The notes below the pieces were generated by a model. That model was not told the origin of the DNA. It saw only the letters and a list, made by a program, of their open reading frames with translations, and did no database searches. A stretch of DNA of 64,000 nucleotides from Candidatus Poribacteria bacterium (lineage in GTDB: Bacteria; Poribacteria; WGA-4E; PCPOR2b). Positions 17,278-24,761 of this stretch are shown here, one piece after another. The stretch spans positions 124,001 to 188,000 of the forward strand of contig PYIZ01000048.1 in assembly GCA_003635265.1 (NCBI GenBank), written 5' to 3'. The first letter of the stretch is position 1; each line of letters starts with the position of its first letter. The position numbers and the translations under genes were made by a program.

Positions 17278-18209
17278 GTCAAGTATTTAACTAAGTTGTT
17301 TTGTTCAAGGGAATTTAGGAATTGGGGACTTACATCATCCATCCAAGTAACATTTTCGTCCATCCATACACCTAAATCAAAGCCAGAGTATTCTAACACT
17401 TTTGGGTAGGTTTGTGCTCCGCAATAAACTTCCCAGAGATCCGACCTCTTCAATATTTGAAGGTAGTGGTTATTTTCATCTTCAGGTGCTCTCACCAAGA
17501 GAAGACACCGATAATCTTCTGGCTCTATGTGTTGGTATATACTAGCAACCAGAAGTAACCGATTGGTATTTCCTTTCTCATTTGAGCCGAAACCACTCTT
17601 ACAATCGACTATATACCGCATACCTTCAATTGAGAAATGCAGATCCAATTCGAGCTTGATTTCACCCGATGTGACAAGATGCCAAACTTGATCATAGTAG
17701 CGGAGAAGGTGTTCTTTGTCATCCCTACTGATGTTTAACTGTTGAATAAAATCTCGAACCTCGTTGGTCAATCTTCTCTTGATATCCTCAAATAAAGGAG
17801 GGATGAATAGGGTAACATCTGTCCGTATCGGGTAATCAAAGCAGGTTGTGACGAAAGGTTCCCAGAGTTCACCAATTCTGCGAGAAAAAGCCATGTAGTC
17901 ATAGGGCCATACATCATTCCGACTCTCAAGCATCACGACATTCGTACAGTGCATTAACAGAAGGTTGGCTCGGAGGATTGTATCCGCTTGCCAATCTTCT
18001 CGCCCGGCATTTTGCCGTATAACAGCAGCTAACTGCTGTTTTTCTTTCCCAAGCGCACGGTTAACTGCTGTCGCTCGTTGCCTAAATTGTCTTTCGCCAA
18101 ACTCCTGTTTTATCTCGTTAAGATATTCGATGGCTCTAAATCTGAGATAGGAAAGCAATTCAGCTTTGCGTGAGTTGAAATTCTTGTCAACTGATATAGA
18201 CATCTGCAT
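17271..18209 (-). CDS. Putative PD-(D/E)XK restriction endonuclease
   Basis: A 312-residue protein whose only recognisable core is LELDLHFSIEGMRYIVDCKSGFGSN (about 194-218), an acidic residue followed by a DxK motif on the next strand, as in PD-(D/E)XK nucleases. The N-terminal 150 residues are helical and basic. It directly precedes and overlaps the NPPY methyltransferase gene, so a type II endonuclease partner is the natural reading. No overall family is recognised, and no strong ribosome site lies before the ATG. Alternatives are another PD-(D/E)XK nuclease such as a methylation-dependent enzyme. Confidence 0.7.
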   Translation of the reverse strand: MQMSISVDKNFNSRKAELLSYLRFRAIEYLNEIKQEFGERQFRQRATAVNRALGKEKQQLAAVIRQNAGREDWQADTILRANLLLMHCTNVVMLESRNDVWPYDYMAFSRRIGELWEPFVTTCFDYPIRTDVTLFIPPLFEDIKRRLTNEVRDFIQQLNISRDDKEHLLRYYDQVWHLVTSGEIKLELDLHFSIEGMRYIVDCKSGFGSNEKGNTNRLLLVASIYQHIEPEDYRCLLLVRAPEDENNHYLQILKRSDLWEVYCGAQTYPKVLEYSGFDLGVWMDENVTWMDDVSPQFLNSLEQNNLVKYLTW

Positions 18210-18272
18210 TCGTTGTGGCAGTTTTGAGTAATAGCCACATCTTAATTAAGAATGGTGCGATAGATGGTTATC

Positions 18273-19070
18273 TTACGCAAACAGTGGCGTCGGCTTCGGA
18301 GGACCGAAACCGAGTTCCACCAATCTGGAGACCATTCGTCGGAGTCGGGGACGATCGCTGTTGACCAGCTCTTCTGGCGGATGCAATGAAAAGTTCCAGC
18401 CTTCGTATAATCCTTTAACGTAGGCAACCTGTTCGTCTGTCACGGGGTTTGCCATGAAATTGATCGCGTGCTGGGAACGTCCCGGTGGACCGCCGAACGT
18501 ACCATGCCACAACGTTTCTGGAAAGACTATGACATCGCCGGGCTGCGATTCGATAACAACGCTGGGAACCTCCGCACCCGCAACTCCAAACGGCATCGCA
18601 GTGGGGTCATCCTGCTGGGCGGTCAACGGCTGTATCCGTTTCCTATATTCTAATTTGTGAGTCCCCGGAATGAAACGCAACGCCCCGGTGTCTTTGGTGT
18701 TTGGCTCAAGATAGAATGCGATCTTGATGTGAGGCACTGCTTCTATGTCAAGCCCTCCGCCGTGCCACTGTGTGTCGCCGACGTGGAGGTTGCCCTCGGT
18801 AGCGTTCAGGAGGAAATCAGGTCCGAGAAGGTCTTCGCCCAGCGCGTAGATGCGGTCGTCCTCGATCAGCCATTGGAGTCGGGGATTCAACTCGAAGAAC
18901 GGGATCATGGCTTGACGCTTTTCTCCGGGAAACGGCTTGCCTTGACGGTTTTCGCGCAAAACTGCGTCAGACTCACGACGGATAACGTCAATCTCCTGCG
19001 GTGTAAATAGCTGTCGCAGGACAAGGAACCCAAACGTCTCAAAATGCTGTTTCTGTTGAGTTGTTAGCAT
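18273..19070 (-). CDS. Phytanoyl-CoA dioxygenase family protein with HxG instead of HxD
   Basis: A 265-residue PhyH protein starting MLTTQQKQHFETFGFLVLRQ. The jelly-roll landmarks are present: FIPGTHKLEYRKRI and the distal His in VFPETLWHGTFGG. The first metal motif reads TQWHGGGLDIE, where HxD is expected; the aspartate is replaced by glycine, as in non-heme iron halogenases, although a shifted ligand cannot be excluded. AAGAGG precedes the ATG, which lies 2 bases after the stop of the upstream PD-(D/E)XK-like gene, so the two are translationally coupled. The nuclease and modification genes follow 63 bases downstream. Confidence 0.82.
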   Translation of the reverse strand: MLTTQQKQHFETFGFLVLRQLFTPQEIDVIRRESDAVLRENRQGKPFPGEKRQAMIPFFELNPRLQWLIEDDRIYALGEDLLGPDFLLNATEGNLHVGDTQWHGGGLDIEAVPHIKIAFYLEPNTKDTGALRFIPGTHKLEYRKRIQPLTAQQDDPTAMPFGVAGAEVPSVVIESQPGDVIVFPETLWHGTFGGPPGRSQHAINFMANPVTDEQVAYVKGLYEGWNFSLHPPEELVNSDRPRLRRMVSRLVELGFGPPKPTPLFA

Positions 19071-19072
19071 GT

Positions 19073-19720
19073 TTACCTCTTTTCCGGTTCAGAATTATCG
19101 CTGCCATTGAGCTGCTTTTCACATGCCGTAAAAATAAAGTCAAGGATTCCGAATACCTTGGCAGGGTCGGTTATTGAGTATGCAAGTGGATGTTTGGCGA
19201 AACTATTTGTTTCCAATTTGCCAAACTCCCAGATGATTCCTGTAGACACAATTCCATAGACAGTAACCTGTTCATCCTTATTCAGTTTTTGACACGCTAT
19301 CAGTTCCGCCAAGCATTGCGCCCAACCTCCGTCAAAATCCTGCTTTTTTGCCTCTACTACTGCCAAAAGGGGACGATCTACTAGCTTATCAGTCACGCCA
19401 TCAACCCACGCCGACACGAAGTAATCCGGTTCTCCATACAACTCGTTGTCGACATTCAAAGCGCGCTGAGACCATAATTTCAGCATTCCATGACGCTTCC
19501 ACGCCTGCTGCAAAAACGGAAAAATGAAACTTTCTCTTAAAAACGTTTCACTTTCTTGAATCGCCTGTCTGTCCAGCGAGAAATCTAAGTTCTCAATGAA
19601 CCAACTAGGAGGTTCAAGCCGCAGGTCAGGTATAAACCTTTCCGGACGGATTTGTAGGGGATATGTTTGAATAACCTGCTCTACACTTTTGAAATCGCTG
19701 TATGCCATCTGAAAGTTCAT
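19073..19720 (-). CDS. PD-(D/E)XK-like protein of unknown role
   Basis: A 215-residue protein starting at ATG 19720 (MNFQMAYSDFKSVEQVI), chosen because GGGGA lies 7 bases upstream. The core GEPDYFVSAWVDG, followed by LLAVVEAKKQDFDGGWAQCLAE, is the nuclease-like PD...ExK signature, with a Gln-rich helix after it. Similar proteins of about 200 residues are common hypothetical genes in cyanobacteria and other free-living bacteria and may act in restriction or repair. The gene is tightly coupled to the PhyH gene and its 5' end abuts the structured RNA region. Confidence 0.6.
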   Translation of the reverse strand: MNFQMAYSDFKSVEQVIQTYPLQIRPERFIPDLRLEPPSWFIENLDFSLDRQAIQESETFLRESFIFPFLQQAWKRHGMLKLWSQRALNVDNELYGEPDYFVSAWVDGVTDKLVDRPLLAVVEAKKQDFDGGWAQCLAELIACQKLNKDEQVTVYGIVSTGIIWEFGKLETNSFAKHPLAYSITDPAKVFGILDFIFTACEKQLNGSDNSEPEKR

Positions 19721-19768
19721 GAAAACAATCCCCATGTTTTAACATTGGGTCAAACGGTGTAACTTTAG

Positions 19769-19797
19769 TTGATTTTGCGTATAAATTATGGTATACT
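19769..19797 (+). promoter_or_regulatory. Sigma-70 promoter for the structured RNA candidate
   Basis: TTGATT at 19769-19774 and TATACT at 19792-19797 are separated by exactly 17 bases. Initiation would fall near 19804, one base before the first paired base of the RNA fold, so promoter and fold support each other. Confidence 0.7.
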
Positions 19798-19803
19798 TTT
19801 GAT

Positions 19804-20100
19804 ACGTCCAAAAGCGGGAGAATGTCACCCTTGCAGCCTTGCAAGGTCTCCCGTCTCTCCAGCGACATGGGGACTTTGGACGGGTGGCTAACCAAGCCAC
19901 ATAAGGACGAAAACCAAGTCCAAAATTGTATAACCGTCGCGGCGGGACACGCCGAGACGTTAAAATGCCTGTCCGCAAGGATCCCGATTTATCGGGGTGG
20001 AGGGACGGTAAGACCACGCTATTTTGCATGGCACATCTCATCGAAGCAGGTATACGGCAGGGGTGCTCTTAGCGGTGCACACCCGTAAGTCCGTTAAAAA
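19804..20100 (+). ncRNA. Structured RNA of unrecognised class (HEARO/omega-RNA-like is one possibility)
   Basis: About 300 bases without a long reading frame but with successive pairings. CGTCCAAA 19805-19812 pairs with TTTGGACG 19875-19882, enclosing CGGGAGA 19815-19821 with TCTCCCG 19847-19853 and CCTTGCA 19829-19835 with TGCAAGG 19840-19846. Then come GTGGCT/AGCCAC (19884-19900), GGAC/GTCC (19905-19921), CGTC/GACG around GGCG/CGCC (19935-19959), CTGTCC/GGACGG (19969-20008) enclosing CCCGA/TCGGG, CCACGC/GCATGG with one mismatch (20014-20031), and TACGG/CCGTA around GTGC/GCAC (20053-20087). It is not tmRNA, RNase P, SRP or 6S RNA by their conserved blocks. A ribosome site and short ORF follow it, and a GTGATGA sequence lies at 20120-20126. 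Confidence 0.65.
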
Positions 20101-20122
20101 CTCTCAAAGGAGATACAAAGTG

Positions 20123-20182
20123 ATGACTCATAAGAATCCCAATGTTTCAACTTTGGGAGTAGGTCAATATCCTGCGTTCTGA
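20123..20182 (+). CDS. 19-codon ORF directly after the structured RNA, possible leader or ORF remnant
   Basis: AAAGGAG at 20106-20112 is followed 10 bases later by ATG and 19 codons (MTHKNPNVSTLGVGQYPAF) before TGA. The coding stretch runs through the right-hand terminal hairpin. The ribosome site is good, but the peptide resembles nothing I know. It may be the stub left after loss of an element-encoded protein, or chance. Confidence 0.3.
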   Translation: MTHKNPNVSTLGVGQYPAF

Positions 20183-20194
20183 CTATTATCTTTA

Positions 20195-20222
20195 GTAGGG
20201 AACGCAGATCTGCGTTCCCTAC
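20195..20222. repeat. 28-bp perfect palindrome, GCAGATCTGC core variant
   Basis: Identical over all 28 bases to the copy at 10423-10450. It lies 10 bases beyond the stop codon of the corrinoid-activator gene, between that gene and the structured RNA element. Confidence 0.9.
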
Positions 20223-20232
20223 TGTTCATTCA

Positions 20233-22170
20233 TCACACAAACTCCATCGGCATCGGCTTAAACTGACATCCTTCGACAAACACCTCAAAGAAATCGGAGG
20301 TTGTCTCCAATTCGACATGTTCGATCCCTTTGACTAGACGCTCGATAGCCTCACGTTTCTTGCGTGAGAGGAGGACCTCCTTCGCCCCTTGCACCGCAGC
20401 GTTGCCAATCTTGACGATGCGATCTTCGTCCACCGGTGCCAAAAAGCCAATCTCAATTGCGTTACGAACATCTACATAGTTGGCGAAGCCACCCGCCAAA
20501 TAGAGCCGACTCACGTCTGCCGGATTGATCCCGAACTTTCGCATAACGATGAATTGACCGCAGTAATTGGCAGCCTTCGCTTGGGCTAGATTGCTCGCAT
20601 CTTCGCGGGAGAAGGTGATGCCATATTCCGGGACAATCGGTATCTCACGCGTTTTTCTGTCTCCGAATACACCCATCTCCGTCATCTGTCTGTTGCGACG
20701 GAGTTCTGCCAAGAGGTCAATTAAACCGGAGCCGCAAATCCCTTGGGGTTCAACGCCGCCGATCGTGCTATATTCAACCTGATCGTCTATCCATCGGATT
20801 GACTCAATCGCTTCGTCGTAGCCCGGCATCCCGTACTTAATGCCGCCGCCTTCAAAAGCGGGACCTGCTGGACAAGATGCTGCAATCAGCCGCTCTGGGT
20901 GTCCGACCACTACTTCAGTGTTCGTGCCGACATCCACCAGCATGACGACCTCTTTTTGGGATGCGATGTCGAGTGCGACCAGATCGGCTGCGACATCGGC
21001 ACCGACATGGCTGCCGATCAACGGCAGTCCATACACCCGCGCTTTGGGGTTAGCTCGGATGCCTAGCCGTCGCGTCTTCTCATTGAGTGAAGTGGTTTCG
21101 CGCTCACCGGCGTGATATTGATGTTCGATTATCGACTGGTAAGGTTTTTGACCGATACTCTGTACATCTAACTTAAAAAAGATGTCCCGCATCGTTGAGT
21201 TACCTACCACGACAATTTCGTAAATTTCTTGACGGACGAACCCTAGTTGTTTCGCCATTTCCTGAATTTCGTGATTGAGTGCGTTGATAACCGCCCAGCG
21301 TAACTCCCCGCCAAACTCTCCATCATACGAAATGCGGTGCATGATGTCGCTGCCGCCGAACCGTTGCGGATTCTCAAAGGAACTGACATGGACGCTCTCA
21401 CCGGTTTCCAGATCGACTAAATCAATAACCACTGTTGTGGTGCCGAGGTCAATCGCCAAGCCGTAGATGTGACCACGATATTTGTCAACTACCTCATCAT
21501 CGTAGTAAACCATATTTTCGCGGCGGGTCACTAATGGATCAATTTGAAGCGGTTTTTCGTGTGTGCGGGTGAGGATTTTAGGGGTACGTCGTACCGGCAG
21601 GAACTCGATATCGACATCGGCATCCTTAACTACCGCTTGGCAGGCGAGCCGATAGTTCTCCCGCAAAAACGACTCGGCTTCGTTCCGTGGGCGCAGCGCC
21701 TCCATCCCCTCTTTAATTTCTACAATACATTCATGGCACTGTCCGGTGCGATAGCAGGAGGTTGGCACCTGAACCGCGAGTTCATCGGCGTAATCGAAAA
21801 TGGTCTTTCCGGCTGCGAGTGGATGCTTTTTGCCGTCATGCGTTACTGTTCCTACCCCGTAGCTGACTTCGCTGTCGAGGAAAGCACCTTCGGCGGCTTC
21901 GGTTTCCCACGCGGTCCGATAGTCGATTTTATCGTCCCCGCCGCACAGGAGCAATCCCTCCTCTGGGGTTCCACGCCCCCTTGCCTGCTTGCCAGCCAAG
22001 CCGGTGATAGGTGGTTTCCGTTGGTTTCGGCACCCAAATTTAGCGGTACATTGATCGAAGCGGTTTTTGTACGGGCATCGATGCATAGATTGCACGTCGG
22101 CATGGTTCACCATGCTTGAGAACATTTCTGATATTTTGTCTAAACGTTTTTGATATTCTTCTTTGCTCAT
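20233..22170 (-). CDS. ASKHA-type corrinoid activation protein (RamA/RACE-like) with 2Fe-2S domain
   Basis: A 645-residue reductive activator that returns inactive Co(II) corrinoid to Co(I) using ATP. A [2Fe-2S] ferredoxin domain (about 110-200) carries TSCYRTGQCHECIVEI and the fourth ligand in RLACQ. A middle region leads to the C-terminal actin-like ATPase domain with AIDLGTTTVVIDLVD and MLVDVGTNTEVVVG. The first 60 residues add a cluster not found in all members: HRCPYKNRFDQCTAKFGC. It should serve the corrinoid protein encoded 65 bases upstream. The ATG has no obvious ribosome site. A 28-bp palindrome follows the stop. Confidence 0.9.
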   Translation of the reverse strand: MSKEEYQKRLDKISEMFSSMVNHADVQSMHRCPYKNRFDQCTAKFGCRNQRKPPITGLAGKQARGRGTPEEGLLLCGGDDKIDYRTAWETEAAEGAFLDSEVSYGVGTVTHDGKKHPLAAGKTIFDYADELAVQVPTSCYRTGQCHECIVEIKEGMEALRPRNEAESFLRENYRLACQAVVKDADVDIEFLPVRRTPKILTRTHEKPLQIDPLVTRRENMVYYDDEVVDKYRGHIYGLAIDLGTTTVVIDLVDLETGESVHVSSFENPQRFGGSDIMHRISYDGEFGGELRWAVINALNHEIQEMAKQLGFVRQEIYEIVVVGNSTMRDIFFKLDVQSIGQKPYQSIIEHQYHAGERETTSLNEKTRRLGIRANPKARVYGLPLIGSHVGADVAADLVALDIASQKEVVMLVDVGTNTEVVVGHPERLIAASCPAGPAFEGGGIKYGMPGYDEAIESIRWIDDQVEYSTIGGVEPQGICGSGLIDLLAELRRNRQMTEMGVFGDRKTREIPIVPEYGITFSREDASNLAQAKAANYCGQFIVMRKFGINPADVSRLYLAGGFANYVDVRNAIEIGFLAPVDEDRIVKIGNAAVQGAKEVLLSRKKREAIERLVKGIEHVELETTSDFFEVFVEGCQFKPMPMEFV

Positions 22171-22235
22171 TAGTCTATTGGTGCATTAGTTCATTGGTTC
22201 ATTAATGTGACAGTGAACCGGTGAACCGATAAATC

Positions 22236-23003
22236 CTACTCATCGTCCCAATCCTCGTCCTCTTCTTCAAGGAATTTCTTTGCTAACGCCACGCATTCTA
22301 GGGCGTCTTTGCCGTATCCATCTGCCCCCATATCGTCGGCGAACTCTTGGGTCACCGGGGCACCGCCCACCATGATCTTGACATCTTCCCGGAGATCTTC
22401 ATCAATAAAGGCTTCGATGGTCTTGCCCATGTTCGGCATCGTGGTGGTGAGCAACGCCGACATTCCGAGCACAGGTGCCTCATGTTCCTCAACCGCTTCA
22501 ATGAACTCGTCGTCCGAGGTGTCCACCCCCAAGTCATGCACAACGAATCCCGCACCCCGCAACATCATGATACAAAGGTTCTTGCCGATGTCGTGGAGAT
22601 CACCCTTCACTGTTCCCATAATTACGGTCCCGATGGGATCGATGCCGGAGGCGGATAGAATGGGTTCAATATACGCCATCCCAGCCTTCATTGCCCGTGC
22701 ACAAGCAAGGACTTCCGGAACGAATATAAAGTTTTCTCGAAACTTAATTCCGACAACCCCCATCCCTGCGATGAGCCCGTCGTCCATAATTTCTAGGGCT
22801 TCGGTGCCTGCCTCTAAAGCGGCTTTGGTCATCTCATCCACACCATCGTTATCTCCGTCAATGAGTGCTGCGGCGATATCTTGCATCTCAGGAGTGGTTT
22901 GGGCAAATGTGTTAATAGTGCGCTCCCGTTCATCAGGACGCTCAATAAACTCCTCAATCTCGTCTACGATAATTTCATTTTGAATATCAGTAATTTCTGC
23001 CAT
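22236..23003 (-). CDS. Corrinoid (B12-binding) methyl-carrier protein
   Basis: A 255-residue corrinoid protein of the MtaC/MtbC type. The start is the ATG at 23003 (MAEITDIQNEIIVDE), with GGAGA close upstream, leaving 11 bases after the UroD-like gene; a longer reading would overlap it. A helical cap (about 45-120) is followed by the Rossmann B12 domain with the lower-axial ligand motif GDLHDIGKNL (DxHxxG) and SALLTTTMPNM, then GGAPV. It carries the methyl group between the UroD-like methyltransferase and the tetrahydrofolate enzyme. The C-terminal acidic tail (EEEDEDWDDE) is unusual. Confidence 0.93.
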   Translation of the reverse strand: MAEITDIQNEIIVDEIEEFIERPDERERTINTFAQTTPEMQDIAAALIDGDNDGVDEMTKAALEAGTEALEIMDDGLIAGMGVVGIKFRENFIFVPEVLACARAMKAGMAYIEPILSASGIDPIGTVIMGTVKGDLHDIGKNLCIMMLRGAGFVVHDLGVDTSDDEFIEAVEEHEAPVLGMSALLTTTMPNMGKTIEAFIDEDLREDVKIMVGGAPVTQEFADDMGADGYGKDALECVALAKKFLEEEDEDWDDE

Positions 23004-23014
23004 AGTTTTCTCCA

Positions 23015-24064
23015 CTAATTCACATGTTCCTTGTGCCAATCCTGCACCGCTTTGGGAATTTCTTTGAGATTTTCAATAGCGGTCTGTAACGGAATCGCAC
23101 ACTCTGGACCCACAAGCTGCACGCCTGACTCCAGATTCTTGTAGACTTCTCCTCGAACATCCTCTGGGCCCTTCGAGAAAAGCGTCTCCGGGTTGTTAAT
23201 ATTCCCTACCAGAGAGATTCGTTCCTTAACGACTTCCATGGATTCACCGGGCTCGTTCTTGGAATCGTAGTGGAAGGCTGCCATTCCTGTCTGAGCGATG
23301 TACTCCATTCTGTCCACTGTCCGCCCACAAATATGCAGAATCAGCGGGATAGGAATTCGCTCGACAAACTCAGTGTGCAGATCGCGGAGGTAACGCTCAT
23401 AGTATTCGCCACTGACGAGATCGCCCGTTGCGTGGTCGGGTAGGGTTAGTGCGTCTGCTCCCGCTTCAATCTGCGCGACTCCAAACTCTATCGTGGCTTC
23501 CTTCATCCTATCCAGAGCGAGTTTTGTTTTGCCCGGATCGTCCAGAGATAGCAGCAAGAAAGGCTCCACGCCGAAACAGTGATAGCCCAGAGACCAAGGT
23601 CCCATGGTCTTTCCAATAATAGCGACGTCATCCCCGTATTCTTTCTTGAGGATTTTAATCGCGTCGAGCACACATTTGGTATCCTGATGGGTCAGATAAT
23701 CCGATGGGATCTTGATTTCATCGACATCCTCCCAGATCGGCTCGCGCATTCTAACCGTGGGCCAATTGTCCTTCTGCTCCCATTGAATCTTGCATCCGAG
23801 TGCAGAGGATTCTTGGATAATCGTGAAAACAGGCATAATCGTGTCAAAACCTAACTCAGTATACCCGGTGGCAGCTAAACGTGCCATCAATTCAGGTTGC
23901 CGGTTCGCTTCCGGGAAGGGCGCGTCAACCAAGTCCATCAGTTCTACTGTGGCGACAGATGTTGGGTTGCAGATCGGTGTTCTGTCCACAGGCTCTCTCT
24001 TCAACGCTGCCAAAACCCGTTCTTTGCCGGTCATTGGTCCGACTGTTTGTTGTTGGGTTCCCAT
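23015..24064 (-). CDS. Uroporphyrinogen decarboxylase-like corrinoid methyltransferase (MtaA/MtbA type)
   Basis: A 349-residue UroD-fold enzyme. In this context it is a methyltransferase acting on the corrinoid protein, not a heme enzyme. A zinc-site pattern is visible: HICGRTVDR (His and Cys) and later VGPECAIP. It starts MGTQQQTVGPMTGKERVLAAL, with AGGAGG just upstream. It lies between the unknown 211-residue protein gene (9 bases) and the corrinoid gene (11 bases). Whether it demethylates a substrate itself or only moves the methyl group on is undecided, because no MtgB/MttB-type substrate methyltransferase is in the cluster. Confidence 0.88.
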   Translation of the reverse strand: MGTQQQTVGPMTGKERVLAALKREPVDRTPICNPTSVATVELMDLVDAPFPEANRQPELMARLAATGYTELGFDTIMPVFTIIQESSALGCKIQWEQKDNWPTVRMREPIWEDVDEIKIPSDYLTHQDTKCVLDAIKILKKEYGDDVAIIGKTMGPWSLGYHCFGVEPFLLLSLDDPGKTKLALDRMKEATIEFGVAQIEAGADALTLPDHATGDLVSGEYYERYLRDLHTEFVERIPIPLILHICGRTVDRMEYIAQTGMAAFHYDSKNEPGESMEVVKERISLVGNINNPETLFSKGPEDVRGEVYKNLESGVQLVGPECAIPLQTAIENLKEIPKAVQDWHKEHVN

Positions 24065-24073
24065 ATTTTCCTC

Positions 24074-24709
24074 CTAATTCTGTTGACTTGGGGCTGCGAG
24101 GACACCACGTGAGGCTGCCATCTCCTGTTCGCGCACGATGGCACGTACATTCGGGGCACGAACAAGCAGCAAACCGAGCAGCGCATCGTGGGAGTGACCA
24201 CACGGAAACGCGACCTTGTCGAGCGTTCCATCCACTTCTTCCATCTCTCCCAATTTCAATAAACCGCCAGCAATTGCGGAGATGCGTCTATCGGCACGTC
24301 TGCCTTCGCCATCAGCCTTTACCTGGTAGATCCCTTCTCCAAGGCTATCGACTGTGATGGTTAGCCCTGATTTTTTGTCCACAATCTGCAAGGGACGTGG
24401 TTCCACCGGATCGTTTGGGGAGAGCTTGCACGATTCCAGAAAGGTTCGCTTGCAAGCCAGCTGGTGTGCTGCCTCGCAGGGAAACTGAAGCAGCCCATTT
24501 GTCTCCTCAACTAAATTTCCCATGTGCGTCATCGTATTAGCCGCAAACTGAATACGCCCTTGAGCCCCTTCCATCTGGCTGTAGGTATGCACTAAATACT
24601 GTGGACTTTCGTCTTGTCCCTGTTGGTAAAGAGCGATTGTGATGTCGTGGAAATGAGGGTCCATCGGGACCAATTCAATGCGTTTTCCAATATCAAGTGT
24701 TTGACCCAT
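24074..24709 (-). CDS. Conserved-looking protein of unknown function heading the corrinoid operon
   Basis: A 211-residue soluble protein, starting MGQTLDIGKRIELVPMDPHF with GAGGAG before the ATG. I do not recognise a family. Visible features are His/Asp pairs near the start (DPHFHDITIALY), a Cys/His-containing helical centre (FPCEAAHQLACKRTFLESC) and a late FPCGHSHDALLG. The Cys-His combinations could bind metal. As the first gene of the operon, directly upstream of the UroD-like methyltransferase, it may be a substrate-specific component or a subunit of the methyl transfer complex (inference). Confidence 0.7.
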   Translation of the reverse strand: MGQTLDIGKRIELVPMDPHFHDITIALYQQGQDESPQYLVHTYSQMEGAQGRIQFAANTMTHMGNLVEETNGLLQFPCEAAHQLACKRTFLESCKLSPNDPVEPRPLQIVDKKSGLTITVDSLGEGIYQVKADGEGRRADRRISAIAGGLLKLGEMEEVDGTLDKVAFPCGHSHDALLGLLLVRAPNVRAIVREQEMAASRGVLAAPSQQN

Positions 24710-24761
24710 GGCTATCTCCTCGTTAGGAATTATTATTCTTGATTCTCACCTGCAATTTTGC

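Larger units (their letters stand above)
19731..20158 (+). mobile_element. Candidate non-autonomous element bounded by matching imperfect palindromes
   Basis: Near-identical hairpins bound the structured RNA candidate. The left one is CCCATGTT-TTAACATTGGG at 19731-19749. The right one is TCCCAATGTTTCAACTTTGG (then GA) at 20137-20158. Both fit one degenerate palindrome, CCCAATGTTTYAACWTTGGG. Terminal hairpins around an RNA with no transposase are what one would expect of an ORF-less relative of IS200/IS605-type or HEARO elements. The boundary is inferred, because the left hairpin also covers the ribosome-site region of the leftward gene at 19720. Confidence 0.4.

Noticed and set aside
19804..20100. 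RNase P RNA, tmRNA, SRP RNA, 6S RNA or cobalamin riboswitch
   Set aside because: None of their conserved blocks is present, and the RNA reads away from the B12-related genes, which are on the other strand.
21544..22119. 191-codon plus-strand frame opposite the corrinoid activator gene
   Set aside because: Antisense shadow; the minus frame has ferredoxin and ASKHA motifs.
22309..22983. 224-codon plus-strand frame opposite the corrinoid protein gene
   Set aside because: Ser/Pro/Thr-rich low-complexity antisense product of a well-supported gene.
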